Part shown: piece after piece, positions 52,522 to 61,572 of the stretch
How the letters are laid out: each line of letters opens with the position of its first letter
How positions within the stretch are numbered: position 1 is the stretch's first letter
Program-made: the position numbers and the translations under genes
Notes under the pieces: generated by a model
The model's database searches: none
Told to the model about the DNA's origin: nothing
The model's input: the letters and a program-made list of their open reading frames with translations, nothing else
Assembly (NCBI GenBank): GCA_002368155.1
Contig: AP018180.1
Span: 3,288,719-3,352,718 of the forward strand
DNA from: Nostoc carneum NIES-2107
Lineage (GTDB): Bacteria; Cyanobacteriota; Cyanobacteriia; Cyanobacteriales; Nostocaceae
Direction: 5' to 3'
DNA length: 64,000 nucleotides

Positions 52522-52934
52522 AAAAGTATGAGGATCTGGGAGATTAATAGAGTTTTTGAGAACTAGGTGATTAGCTATTGCATAATTCTAAAAATAATCT
52601 AAAATAAATATAAATAAAAGCTAAAATTTGTTGAAGAAACTTAAAGCGCTCGGCTAACTTGCCGGAAACATCACTCCAGTATTTAGTTATCAGCATTTAG
52701 TTGTCAGCAACTAGTGGGTAAATCCTAGAAATAGCCACTGAGAGGGGGAAATAACGTGACGCGAAGAGCCAAGCGATCGCGCAGACATAGAAATTTAGAC
52801 ACACTGAGAACAACCATCCAGTGTGAATATCCAACGCCAGCACTCATCGACGGATACAATTTGCTGCTGTATCCCGTTCCGCAACCGGAGTTGCTAGCTA
52901 GTATTTCAGCTATCGAATATACACAAAGCTACTC
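52522..52934. other. Gap in the light-signalling cluster
   Basis: Mostly AT-rich, with TATTTAGTTATCAGCATTTA and GTTGTCAGCAACTAGTG at 52680-52710. It contains a weak plus-strand small ORF (listed separately). The promoter of the REC-GAF-kinase gene must lie at its left end. Confidence 0.4.
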
Positions 52935-52968
52935 TCAGGCTGGCGGAGTATTAGCCTCTAGCCAATAA
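52756..52968 (+). CDS. Doubtful small basic ORF, 70 aa
   Basis: GTG start at 52756 with GAGAGGGGG about nine bases upstream. Encodes an Arg-rich N-terminus (MTRRAKRSRRHRNL) and a neutral remainder (PTPALIDGYNLLLYPVPQPE). Its 3' end overlaps the opposite-strand response regulator by 34 bp. No family; kept only because of the good ribosome binding site. Confidence 0.28.
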   Translation: MTRRAKRSRRHRNLDTLRTTIQCEYPTPALIDGYNLLLYPVPQPELLASISAIEYTQSYSQAGGVLASSQ

Positions 52969-53378
52969 GCGACAAACGCTTGAATTGTCTTTTGGAGTTC
53001 TTGTGCATCCATCGGCTTAACAAGATAACCATTTGCACCCTTTTGGTAACACAATTCAATATCCTTAGGATTTGATGAAGTAGTGAAAACCACAATCGGG
53101 ATTTCTTTAAAACAGGTGTCTTGCTTAAGCCTTTCTAAAATGTCACGACCATCAATCCCCGGTAAATTGAGGTCAAGCAGGATCACAGAAGGTTTAATAC
53201 CCACAGAAGATTTTTCATTGTTGCCCTCTTGATAAAGTAAATCTAAGACCTCGTCTCCATTGGTACAGCGATAGATAGGGTTTTGCACAGCCATGCGACG
53301 CATTAACCGTTGCAGCATCCTAAAATCTTCATTGCTGTCCTCAACCACGAGCAGAGGTTCATGAAGTTTCGTTGTCAT
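52935..53378 (-). CDS. Rcp1-type single-domain response regulator
   Basis: 147 residues from ATG 53378. REC fold with acidic pair E13/D14 (VVEDSNEDF), phospho-acceptor D69 (VILLDLNLPGIDG), Thr (VFTTSSNP) and Lys (LVKPMD). Long Rcp1-like alpha4-alpha5 region. It follows the phytochrome gene by 57 bp, so it is the likely direct phospho-acceptor of that sensor. No output domain, so it passes the signal on. TTG 53393 is a less likely start. Confidence 0.93.
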   Translation of the reverse strand: MTTKLHEPLLVVEDSNEDFRMLQRLMRRMAVQNPIYRCTNGDEVLDLLYQEGNNEKSSVGIKPSVILLDLNLPGIDGRDILERLKQDTCFKEIPIVVFTTSSNPKDIELCYQKGANGYLVKPMDAQELQKTIQAFVAYWLEANTPPA

Positions 53379-53435
53379 CAGTTGTCTTAACAAAATGCAA
53401 TAATTAAAAAGATTTTTGTTACTTATCTTAAACTA

Positions 53436-55700
53436 TTACAGCGTAAAATAAAACGTTGAGCCAAGGCCAACAGTAGACTCAAGCCAGATTTGCCCGTTGT
53501 GCAGCTCGACAATTTTCTTAACAATCGCTAATCCTGCGCCAACTCCACCCCCGAATTTTTCTTGGGAGTGGAGACGCTTAAATAAGCGGAAGATAGTTTC
53601 CCGATGATGTTCGGGAATCCCAATCCCGTTATCGCGCACGTAAAATACAGGTGCAGAATTTTCGCCTATACTATAGCCAATCTCTACCCATTGTTCTGGT
53701 TTATCGTTGTATTTCAGCGCATTGCCAACCAAGTTACTAAAAACTTCGTTCACCAACACAGCATCACAGGAAATTGTTGGTAAAGGTCGAGGAATGCGAA
53801 TATCCAAAACGTGAGAGTATTGGCGACTAGCATAAAAGATATCAATTACTTGGGTGATTAATTCGTTCAGGTCAGTAGTTTTGGCGCGCAGTTGTGCTTT
53901 TCCTAACTGTGCCAGTCGCAACAAAGCATTAATCAGCGCTTCCATCCTTACTGATAAGGTGACTACTGTTTCTATGTATTCAATCGCCTCAGCATCCAGT
54001 ACATTGGCGTAGTCTTCTATCAGCACAGTTGAGTAATTATAGATACCTCGCAAAGGTTCCTTTAAATCGTGAGATGCAGCGTAAGCAAAGGAACTGAGTT
54101 CGCGGTTACTGCGTTCTAACTCTAAGTTAATTTTGGCTAACTCATCGGCTTTAGAAAGTACAATCCCCACGATCGCATTTCTGAGGGCGATCGCACTATC
54201 CAGTTCCGATTTTTTCCAAGGTAGGGCAGTTAATTGTACTGTTTCCTGCCATTTGGCAAAGGATTTTCGCGGCCCCAAGGTGATATTACCATCAACATCA
54301 AGGTGAATAGAGTCATTGGGGTTTCCTGCCCAATTCACCGTTTGCATCACTTCCGGGCGAAACCAGAGAATGTAATAGCGCCGCACTTGCGAAATCCGCA
54401 GTAGCAACAAGCCGCTAGCAGTATCTTTAAAGACAATCCCATCGGGGTAAAGCTTGGCTAAAGAATCGGTATAAAATAAATTTTCCCGTACCTGAGTATC
54501 TGCCCATTCAATTAACGCCTGAACTTGCTCAAGATTGGGTGTTGCGCCCACCAGCGTAATTTCATTATCCAAACAAACTGCGGCACCAGCAGCACTGACA
54601 ACATCCAGCAAGCGGATTTCTGGTTTAATCAAAGCATCAATAAAATTATCAGCTTGGGAAATGGAAGCTAATAATTCAGACTGGAGGGCTTTTAGCTTCA
54701 CTTCATAATCCCATTCCGAATGACTAACTTTGTGCGCTAACTCTGAAGAGACAATTTGTCCGAGAAATTCGCAGATTTTTCGCACTTCGTAAGCAATATA
54801 CTTGGGCGTGTGATGATGGCAAGATATTAAGCCCCAAAGCTTCCCTTCCTGCATCAGCGAGATTACCAATAACGCCCTCACACCCATATTTTGATGGAAT
54901 TCCACACAACAAGCATCCACACCCCTGAGTACAGACAAGCTTAAATCTAGAGGTTGATGGGTTATGGGATGATTTATGGGAACGAGGTTAACTGCTTGAG
55001 CATTGAAATCTGGAATAAATCGCAGTTTGCAGCGAGTATATAACTCTCGACTCTCGACAGGAATATCTGTTTCGGGATAATGTAGCCCTAAATATGGTGG
55101 TAATTCCTCCTGTTTGGCTTCCGCAACGACAGCACCAGACCCTTGCTCATCAAATTGATACGCCATGACTCGGTCAAACCCTGTGATTTTGCGGAGTTCT
55201 CTAACTACCAAATCTAAGAATTCTACCAGATTAGCAGTGCTTTGCATTTGGGCGATCGCATCACTTACTAAAGCATGAAAACTCAAGAAACTGATTTCGG
55301 AAGCAGATGCGTAGGCGTAGCCCGTCGTAGACATCGCTTCCAACTCCACAATCAAAACATCTGCTGTGCGATGCACTATGCAATCAAAAAAACGCTCTTG
55401 ATGATTAGTGATGATTGATACTTTACAACTGCTGACACTACCAATATTTTTTTCCCAGCACTGCTTGATAGTTGCAGTTTGTTGTTCATCAAATAAGCTG
55501 TCTAAAGATTGACCCAGCAAATCTTGAGTAGCTTTGCCAAAGTACTGCTGTGTATTGTTACTAACTTGCAGAATCACTAACTGGGAATTCAGTGCCAGTA
55601 GCACACCATGAGGTTGAATTGAGCCAGTTAGATGAATCGCTCTGCGATCGTGGTTAGTCAAAAAAGGATTTTGGGCTGTAGTCTCTTCTGACTGGCTCAT
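53436..55700 (-). CDS. Cyanobacterial phytochrome histidine kinase (PAS-GAF-PHY-HK)
   Basis: 754 residues. PAS (about 15-120; IHLTGSIQPHG, no N-terminal bilin Cys), GAF (about 140-315; YPETDIPVESRELY with the conserved Asp), PHY (about 330-505; LGPRKSFAKWQE), HisKA (SHDLKEPLRG) and HATPase (NLVGNALKYND, VRDNGIGIP, GGGVGAGLAIVKK). The Cph1 chromophore Cys is present as C264, but the next residue, normally His, is also Cys (DACCVEF). A 28-bp repeat adds MSTTGYAYA at 123-131 in the PAS-GAF linker. Red/far-red sensor kinase paired with the Rcp1-type regulator. Confidence 0.94.
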   Translation of the reverse strand: MSQSEETTAQNPFLTNHDRRAIHLTGSIQPHGVLLALNSQLVILQVSNNTQQYFGKATQDLLGQSLDSLFDEQQTATIKQCWEKNIGSVSSCKVSIITNHQERFFDCIVHRTADVLIVELEAMSTTGYAYASASEISFLSFHALVSDAIAQMQSTANLVEFLDLVVRELRKITGFDRVMAYQFDEQGSGAVVAEAKQEELPPYLGLHYPETDIPVESRELYTRCKLRFIPDFNAQAVNLVPINHPITHQPLDLSLSVLRGVDACCVEFHQNMGVRALLVISLMQEGKLWGLISCHHHTPKYIAYEVRKICEFLGQIVSSELAHKVSHSEWDYEVKLKALQSELLASISQADNFIDALIKPEIRLLDVVSAAGAAVCLDNEITLVGATPNLEQVQALIEWADTQVRENLFYTDSLAKLYPDGIVFKDTASGLLLLRISQVRRYYILWFRPEVMQTVNWAGNPNDSIHLDVDGNITLGPRKSFAKWQETVQLTALPWKKSELDSAIALRNAIVGIVLSKADELAKINLELERSNRELSSFAYAASHDLKEPLRGIYNYSTVLIEDYANVLDAEAIEYIETVVTLSVRMEALINALLRLAQLGKAQLRAKTTDLNELITQVIDIFYASRQYSHVLDIRIPRPLPTISCDAVLVNEVFSNLVGNALKYNDKPEQWVEIGYSIGENSAPVFYVRDNGIGIPEHHRETIFRLFKRLHSQEKFGGGVGAGLAIVKKIVELHNGQIWLESTVGLGSTFYFTL
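55309..55336 (-). repeat. 28-bp dispersed repeat inside the phytochrome gene
   Basis: GCGTAGGCGTAGCCCGTCGT plus AGACATCG, three mismatches from the copy at 22528. Read in the same frame in both genes (MSTTGYAYA here). It falls between the PAS and GAF domains. Confidence 0.75.
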
Positions 55701-56023
55701 ATATTTACTATCATCGCAAGCTTATTCTTGCAATGCCGTAATTAAATTTTACATTTCTTTAAACCATAACAGAAAAATCTATACACAACGCAACAAAGCA
55801 CGCTTAAAAATTATATTTTTTAGGGAAACTGCTGTTTAGATGGGTTTCCAACAGAATGTCTTCCTCTCTAGGTAATTAGTGCTAGCAACGTAGTTCTACT
55901 GAGAAGCAAGCTACGCGTAGCCTCTCCGCCAAGACAAGCAGCGCCACTCATTCGTTGTTTCCACATTGTCGTTTCAGAAATCAAAAAGTAAATTGTAATC
56001 GATGTTATTTATATTAATGACCA
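55701..56023. promoter_or_regulatory. Divergent region: phytochrome / lipase-like gene
   Basis: AT-rich promoter-type sequence with one dispersed repeat, GAAGCAAGCTACGCGTAGCC (55901-55920). No gene. Promoters for both genes must lie here; elements not resolved by eye. Confidence 0.4.
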
Positions 56024-57271
56024 ATGCTAGTATTTTTTATTCATGGTGTTGCTGAATCAAAAGTTAAATTTGCCCAAGATTTAAAATATCTGATTAAAGA
56101 TGAATTATCACAACGTGGTCAAGATTTCCCATATTTCCATTCTGGATTTTATGCTGATGTTTTAAATAAAAAAGACAAAATATGGAATTGTATTGATAGA
56201 GATTTAAAAGACCTGAAATCACAAAATCCTAATGTTAATCTTCAAGATATATTTCGCGGACAAGAAATAAGAAGGGAATTTATCTCTGATTTTGTAGGAG
56301 ATGCTTTCACATACCTTAACCCAGAACGAGGTGCGAAAATCCGAGAAGCAATTGCTGGGCATTTAGAAGATTTTATCAACAATCACCCTGGAGACAAAGA
56401 TTTGCATATTGTTGCCCATTCTATGGGAACTATTATTTTATGGGATATTTTGTTTTCAGATAAATTTCAACCTGGTGATGCAGCATTTAAATTTCGTTCA
56501 TTAATACTGGAAACAGTTAGATTAAAAAGCATTATTACTATGGGTTCACCTATAGTTTTATTCAATATGATGTTAGATATTAACCCTGAACAGGTTAATA
56601 AGTTTGCGCTGTTATTTCATCAACAACCTATTAGATGGGCTAATATTATTCATGCTTCGGATTTAATTGCCTATCCTATAAGCTCTAGCTTAAAAATCAA
56701 TGGAGTTTCTAATTTATCAGTACAAGATAAATTTATATCAACTGGTGCTAATGATTTAGAAAAGACTGTACGTGGATTAGCTGAGTTTCCTGCTATTGAA
56801 GCCGCTAGTAAAGTAAATCCAAAAATCAATCAAGCTTTTTCTTTGGCAGCGATTGCTTCTGGTGCAGGAGATGGTCATACTAATTATTGGAAATGTACTC
56901 AAACCGCAAAAATTATTGTAGATAATATGTTGGGTGATGAGGAAAAAATAATAGATATAGTTATTGAGCGTCTCAAGAAAGTTTCTGGCATGACAATTAC
57001 AGTATTAGAGGATACAGAGTCAGCACATAAAACAGAGCCAAAAATGGATAAGGCTTGGGAACAATACTTTGGTAAGGTTGATAAACTAAAAGAGCATTTT
57101 TATTTTGCAGATGGCAGTGGCCAACTAAGAATGCGAGATAATATTGCTCAAATACCTCATGTTTCTATCTATAATGAATTAGGAAATTGTCAGTTTAAGG
57201 GTTATGTTGGTTTAATTCATGCTAACGGACTAAGGCAGGAAATAGAAGCTATTAAACAAAAATACTGTTAA
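56024..57271 (+). CDS. Lipase-like alpha/beta hydrolase
   Basis: 415 residues. N-terminal FFIHGVAESK (oxyanion-hole HG), nucleophile elbow AHSMG with Ser133 (DLHIVAHSMGTIILWDILF), and DGHTNYW at about 283-289, likely holding the catalytic His. The Asp is not assigned. The remainder is polar with Lys-rich helices. It resembles cytosolic serine esterases of the SERAC1/PGAP1-like type; substrate unknown. Low GC compared with its neighbours suggests possible transfer. Single gene. Confidence 0.7.
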   Translation: MLVFFIHGVAESKVKFAQDLKYLIKDELSQRGQDFPYFHSGFYADVLNKKDKIWNCIDRDLKDLKSQNPNVNLQDIFRGQEIRREFISDFVGDAFTYLNPERGAKIREAIAGHLEDFINNHPGDKDLHIVAHSMGTIILWDILFSDKFQPGDAAFKFRSLILETVRLKSIITMGSPIVLFNMMLDINPEQVNKFALLFHQQPIRWANIIHASDLIAYPISSSLKINGVSNLSVQDKFISTGANDLEKTVRGLAEFPAIEAASKVNPKINQAFSLAAIASGAGDGHTNYWKCTQTAKIIVDNMLGDEEKIIDIVIERLKKVSGMTITVLEDTESAHKTEPKMDKAWEQYFGKVDKLKEHFYFADGSGQLRMRDNIAQIPHVSIYNELGNCQFKGYVGLIHANGLRQEIEAIKQKYC

Positions 57272-57356
57272 AAGTAAATTGACTTAAGAGTAAGAGGTTA
57301 TTTATAAAGCATTGATGGAGCGTTACTACGCAAGTAATTTCAAAAATCAAATATGA

Positions 57357-57388
57357 TAAAAAAGCGCTGCTTTTTGAGAAGCAACGCT
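57357..57388 (-). terminator. Rho-independent terminator of peroxiredoxin-glutaredoxin gene
   Basis: On the minus strand AGCGTTGCTT...AAGCAGCGCT forms a stem with one mismatch, followed by TTTTTT, 24 bp after the stop. Confidence 0.8.
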
Positions 57389-57411
57389 GAACTTGAGATA
57401 ATTAAAAAAAT

Positions 57412-58146
57412 CTATCTTCCGCCAAAGTAAGATGCTAAAGCTTCAGAACCACCAATAAGTTGTCCATCAATAAATACTTGGGGAACTGTTGTTGCACCTG
57501 TAATCGCTTTTAAAGAGTTCGTAGTAACATCCTTACCTAAAACAATTTCTTCATAATTCAAATTATGCTCCTTGAGCAATTCTTTTGCACGGGCGCAGTA
57601 AGGACAACCTACTTTAGTAAACAGAGAAACCAGCTTCGGTTTTACAGCTTCAGGGTTAATGTAACGCAGCATTGTCTCAGCGTCGGATACCTTAAAGGGA
57701 TCGCCTGGTTCTTCCGGTTCAATGAACATGTTGTCAATTACACCATTTTTGACAAGCATAGAATAGCGCCATGAGCGTTTACCAAAGCCCAGTTCGGTTT
57801 TATCTACTAGCATTCCCATACCTTCAGTAAATTCTCCGTTACCATCAGGTATCAAATTAACATTAGTGGCTTCTTGGTCTTTAGCCCATTCATTCATGAC
57901 AAAGGCATCATTGACGGAAATACAAACAATATCATCCACGCCATTTTCTTTAAATACATTCGCCAACTGGTTATAACCAGGTAGATGGCTAGAAGAACAA
58001 GTGGGTGTAAAAGCACCTGGTAAGGAGAAGACAATCACTGTCTTATCAGCAAACAGGTCATCAGTGGTTATATTTACCCATTGGTTGTTTTTACGAGTAC
58101 GAAACGTAACATTAGGAACTCTTTGCCCACGGCGATTGGATAGCAT
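57412..58146 (-). CDS. Hybrid peroxiredoxin-glutaredoxin (glutathione peroxidase activity)
   Basis: 244 residues: Prx5-type domain (about 1-160) with peroxidatic C50 ([15 protein letters not shown]) and a C-terminal glutaredoxin (about 171-244) with C181-P-Y-C184 and [18 protein letters not shown]. The fusion lets glutathione and the attached Grx recycle the peroxiredoxin, reducing H2O2 and alkyl hydroperoxides. AAGGAGA lies upstream of the ATG. A terminator hairpin follows. Confidence 0.95.
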   Translation of the reverse strand: MLSNRRGQRVPNVTFRTRKNNQWVNITTDDLFADKTVIVFSLPGAFTPTCSSSHLPGYNQLANVFKENGVDDIVCISVNDAFVMNEWAKDQEATNVNLIPDGNGEFTEGMGMLVDKTELGFGKRSWRYSMLVKNGVIDNMFIEPEEPGDPFKVSDAETMLRYINPEAVKPKLVSLFTKVGCPYCARAKELLKEHNLNYEEIVLGKDVTTNSLKAITGATTVPQVFIDGQLIGGSEALASYFGGR

Positions 58147-58319
58147 AAGGTCTCCTTAGATAATCTATTGATTGAGAGTTTCAAAAGTCAAAGGGCTTAT
58201 ATTATTAGCTTTTGCTCTGTTGTGTATGAGATTTCATTTCTGTCGGGATATACTAGTAAAATTGTCAACTTATTAACAACTTTCTGGAGTAGTAAAAGCC
58301 AGAGAATAGCCTCTAGCCT

Positions 58320-59216
58320 CTAACCCCGAGACTGAATAAAAGGTGCGATCGCAGCCACAAATTCTGCGGTAGATTCATAGGGTAGGACATTGCGCCCAGT
58401 CAATTTAGCTCCTTGTCCTTGGGGTAAATAAGCAAGGTAGTTAGCTAAACGTTCGTCTGGCGTTTCTGTTTGCCCTTCTTTGCTAATATTTGATGCTTTA
58501 TCGCCAACAACAACTAATGCGGGTTGTTGAATAGCAGCGATATCATGACTATAATTCTGTCGCCAAAACCCAGCTAAAAAAGAAAATACTGCATGACGAT
58601 TGGCGCTATTTTCTGCACCTTTAACTAAAGTATTTAACCATTCTTGATCGGCTGTCTCACTACTAGCAAATAGTTGACGAGTGGAAAAAGAACGCAAAAA
58701 TTTGGGAGTGCGCGCATAGCGATAAAAAGCATAACCCAACGGTGAATCAAAGAGATTCCAAGCTAGCTTTTGCTGCCAAGCTGGAGATTCTTTCGTCATA
58801 ATCGGCCAAGCTGGAGGACTAGCTAATACTAGGGAATCAATCAAGTTTGGTTCTATTTGCACTAATTTAATTGCACTACTTAATAACGCACCTTGCACTA
58901 TGACAATTACAGGTGTTTGCACAACATTTTTTAAGAAATAATGCAATTGTTCCGCCCAATCGCTAGGAGTATAGGCGACGTGAGGCATATCACTTTCACC
59001 ACATCCTAATAAATCAGGATTATAAATAGGATTACGATGCCCTGCTTGATACCATTCATGACAAAATCTTTGCCAAAACTGCCGTGATAATCCCACACCG
59101 ATGGGATGAATTAATAGTAAAGGGATACCTTCAGAATTTACATTATTAGGTTGATGAACTTCGTAAGCACAGCGATAATTGTGCCAAGTGTAAAACTCTG
59201 TATAATTTGCTGCCAT
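58320..59216 (-). CDS. Alpha/beta hydrolase fold protein lacking the nucleophile Ser
   Basis: 298 residues from ATG 59216; GTG 59231 is possible. LLLIHPIGVGLSRQFWQRF, NPDLLGCGESDMP and PALVVVGDKAS give the fold. The expected GHSxGG elbow reads IVQGALLSSAI, with Ala in place of Ser, so classical esterase activity is unlikely. Such QGALL-type proteins occur in photosynthetic organisms. Role unknown. Confidence 0.85.
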   Translation of the reverse strand: MAANYTEFYTWHNYRCAYEVHQPNNVNSEGIPLLLIHPIGVGLSRQFWQRFCHEWYQAGHRNPIYNPDLLGCGESDMPHVAYTPSDWAEQLHYFLKNVVQTPVIVIVQGALLSSAIKLVQIEPNLIDSLVLASPPAWPIMTKESPAWQQKLAWNLFDSPLGYAFYRYARTPKFLRSFSTRQLFASSETADQEWLNTLVKGAENSANRHAVFSFLAGFWRQNYSHDIAAIQQPALVVVGDKASNISKEGQTETPDERLANYLAYLPQGQGAKLTGRNVLPYESTAEFVAAIAPFIQSRG

Positions 59217-59306
59217 ACGTTCAGATATCACTGAAAAATCATTTTTATCATATAATTACTCGCTATATTTGGGAATCTTATTAATAAATCTACTTAGATA
59301 TGCAAA

Positions 59307-60425
59307 ATGCAAAAATCTCCTTGGTTTTTCTTGAGCAGGATGGCATTATCAATATTCTGCGCCGAGACATTTGTGATGTTACTATTCCTGGTTTTACCAA
59401 AAATACCGGATTTGCTTGAGACTTTTTTAGATTCTACGCTACTGACAATCCTAATTACACCATCTTTATATTTTTTCCTTTACCGTCCCTTAAATCTTCA
59501 AATGTCAGAGCAATTACTGATAGAAAAAGAACTCAGAAACTCAGAAATTCATTTAAAACAACAGACTCAAAATCTAGAGCAGATAACACAAAAGCTTCAG
59601 CAAGCACCTCAATTGCTCCTCGCTGAAAAGATGTCTAGCCTAGGACGGCTAGTAGCTGGTATTGCACATGAAATTAATAATCCTGTAAATTTTATTTTGG
59701 CTAATCTCTCTTATCTGAGTGAATATTTTCAAGCCCTTGTAACTATTTATGAAATATATCAGCAACGTTATCCTCAGCTGGATTCTGAAATGCAAGCTTT
59801 GAATCAACAATATGATTTAGAATTTGTAGTCAATGATATCCCAAACCTTTTAGAGTCGATGCAAAGAGGCGCAAGACGTATTCATAAAATTGTCTTGGCA
59901 CTGCGTAATTTTTCTCGTCTCGATGAAGCAGAGATAAAATCTGTAGATATTCATGATGGTATTGATAGTACTTTGTTACTCCTGCAACATCGACTGAACC
60001 CTCAACAGGATAATTCTGGTATTCAAGTTATCAAACACTATGGTGAATTACCCAATGTGGAATGCTATCCAGACCAGTTAAATCAAGTATTTATGAATAT
60101 TTTGAGTAATGCTATTGACATTTTAGAAAATGATATTTCAAAAGATGAGCGCATTATTGAAATTCGTACGCATTCTTTACCTAAAAATGTAGTTGTCATT
60201 AGTATTAAAGATAATGGGCAAGGAATGAATGCAGAAGTTCAAAGACAATTGTTTGAACCGTTTTTTACAACTAAAGAAGTTGGAAAGGGAACAGGTTTGG
60301 GATTATCTATTAGTTATCAAATTATTGTCAACACACACAAAGGTTCATTAAAATGTATTTCAGCACCTGGCGAAGGGGCAGAGTTCGTCATTGAAATTCC
60401 ATTATTTATAGATGCTAAAATTTGA
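59307..60425 (+). CDS. Membrane-bound sensor histidine kinase
   Basis: 372 residues. Two N-terminal hydrophobic segments (RMALSIFCAETFVMLLFLVL, LLTILITPSLYFFLY), coiled coil, then HisKA with IAHEINNPVNFILANL and HATPase (QVFMNILSNAIDIL, IKDNGQGM, PFFTTKEVGKGTGLGLSISY). The kinase core is a clear paralogue of the C-terminus of the giant hybrid at 7513 (shared RNFSRLDEAEIK-VDIH-GIDSTL). No sensor domain beyond the membrane segments and no adjacent response regulator. Confidence 0.92.
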   Translation: MQKSPWFFLSRMALSIFCAETFVMLLFLVLPKIPDLLETFLDSTLLTILITPSLYFFLYRPLNLQMSEQLLIEKELRNSEIHLKQQTQNLEQITQKLQQAPQLLLAEKMSSLGRLVAGIAHEINNPVNFILANLSYLSEYFQALVTIYEIYQQRYPQLDSEMQALNQQYDLEFVVNDIPNLLESMQRGARRIHKIVLALRNFSRLDEAEIKSVDIHDGIDSTLLLLQHRLNPQQDNSGIQVIKHYGELPNVECYPDQLNQVFMNILSNAIDILENDISKDERIIEIRTHSLPKNVVVISIKDNGQGMNAEVQRQLFEPFFTTKEVGKGTGLGLSISYQIIVNTHKGSLKCISAPGEGAEFVIEIPLFIDAKI

Positions 60426-61077
60426 GGCTGGTATAATGAGCAGCTATAGTATTTTGCGATTTAATACCCAGGATATGGATTAGTAATGGTAATTTATCTC
60501 TATCTAAAGAAATAGTAACTTACATGACATGAGTTAATTTGCTATAAAGACTTATCATGCATCTTACTGAAGTAGGAAATAATTTAACAATAATAAAATT
60601 TTATCCATGACTTACGCAGTTGGTACACCCATCTTCTGCTTTAAGAGTCAAGAGTCAACTGTCAAATGTCAAAAATTCAGTTTTTTGGACTTTTGACGTT
60701 TGAACGCCAGTTCACTCAACGGAGGGAACCTCCGCACGTGACTGGCTCCCCTTGACAGCCTAAACGAAAAAAATATGACACTTGTGTAAGTCCTAAATTT
60801 TAGGAAAAACCAGTCACTGATTAAGCTGTAAATCATCCCTAAGACAGTAGTTTTATCCCTTTATTTTATATATCAATTATTTTAGTAATTATATATTTTT
60901 GGCAGTATTGCATAATTTAAATTTCTTAAATAGCCAATACTGAATGCGGTAATTACCTCAATAAAATTAATTACACATCCTCTATTCCTTTGCCTTCACC
61001 TGGAACCTTAATTTTGCTCAAGCACTTGTTTACTAACTTTCAGTAATCACAGCGCTGAATATGCCAAGGAAAAAGTG
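60426..61077. other. Intergenic region holding a MITE-like element
   Basis: No gene. AT-rich flanks surround the GACTTACGCA-type element at 60609-60793. The promoter for the DUF2231 pair should be at the right end. Confidence 0.45.
60609..60793 (+). mobile_element. GACTTACGCA-type MITE-like element with internal 45-50 bp insertion
   Basis: Termini GACTTACGCAGTTGGTACAC and (complement) GGACTTACACAAGTGTCATA; middle of TTGAC-type heptamers as in the copy at 38128. Relative to that copy about 45-50 bp (from about 60700 to 60752, ACGCCAGTTCACTCAACGGA...) are extra, including the small palindrome GGAGGGAACCTCC. Confidence 0.75.
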
Positions 61078-61572
61078 ATGTCTGCTTTACCTCTAAATAG
61101 TCAGAATCTCCCGTACCCCGATCCTCTACATCCCATCATTGTTCACTTTGTGATTGCGATGGTGTTTTTCTCGTTTTTCTGCGATGTTGTGGGCTATTTT
61201 ACCCGCAACGTGCGTTTATTGGAGGTGAGTTTCTGGAATATGTTTGTGGCTGCGATCGCTATTTTTATGGCGGTGATCTTTGGTCAGTTTGAAGCGGGTT
61301 TAGCCAATATTTACGCAGCGGCTCAACCAACGCTGAATTTTCATACTGTTATGGGTTGGTCGTTAGCGGCGATTGTCGTGGCGATCGCAGCTTGGCGGTT
61401 AGTGATTCGCAACCGCCGTACCCAAAAAATACCACCTGCTTATTTAGGTGCAGCAACATTTTTAATTTGTCTGATGTTCTTGCAAGTGTATTTGGGAAGC
61501 AAGCTGTTTTGGGTGTATGGCTTTCATGTAGAGCCAGTTGTGGAAGCAATGAAGCGGGGAGTCTCGGGATGA
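61078..61572 (+). CDS. DUF2231 membrane protein (first of a pair)
   Basis: 164 residues from ATG 61078, with AAGGA eight bases upstream. Four hydrophobic helices and the family His motif DPLHPIIVHFVIAMVFFSFF, plus FHTVMGWSLAAIVVAIAAWR and YGFHVEPV. DUF2231 proteins are predicted membrane heme or redox proteins; function unproven. Its TGA overlaps the next ATG (ATGA), indicating translational coupling. Confidence 0.85.
   Translation: MSALPLNSQNLPYPDPLHPIIVHFVIAMVFFSFFCDVVGYFTRNVRLLEVSFWNMFVAAIAIFMAVIFGQFEAGLANIYAAAQPTLNFHTVMGWSLAAIVVAIAAWRLVIRNRRTQKIPPAYLGAATFLICLMFLQVYLGSKLFWVYGFHVEPVVEAMKRGVSG

Noticed and set aside
61356-61568. N-terminal extension of the second DUF2231 protein
   Set aside because: Overlaps the well-supported first DUF2231 gene in another frame; the ATG at 61569 gives a normal family start.
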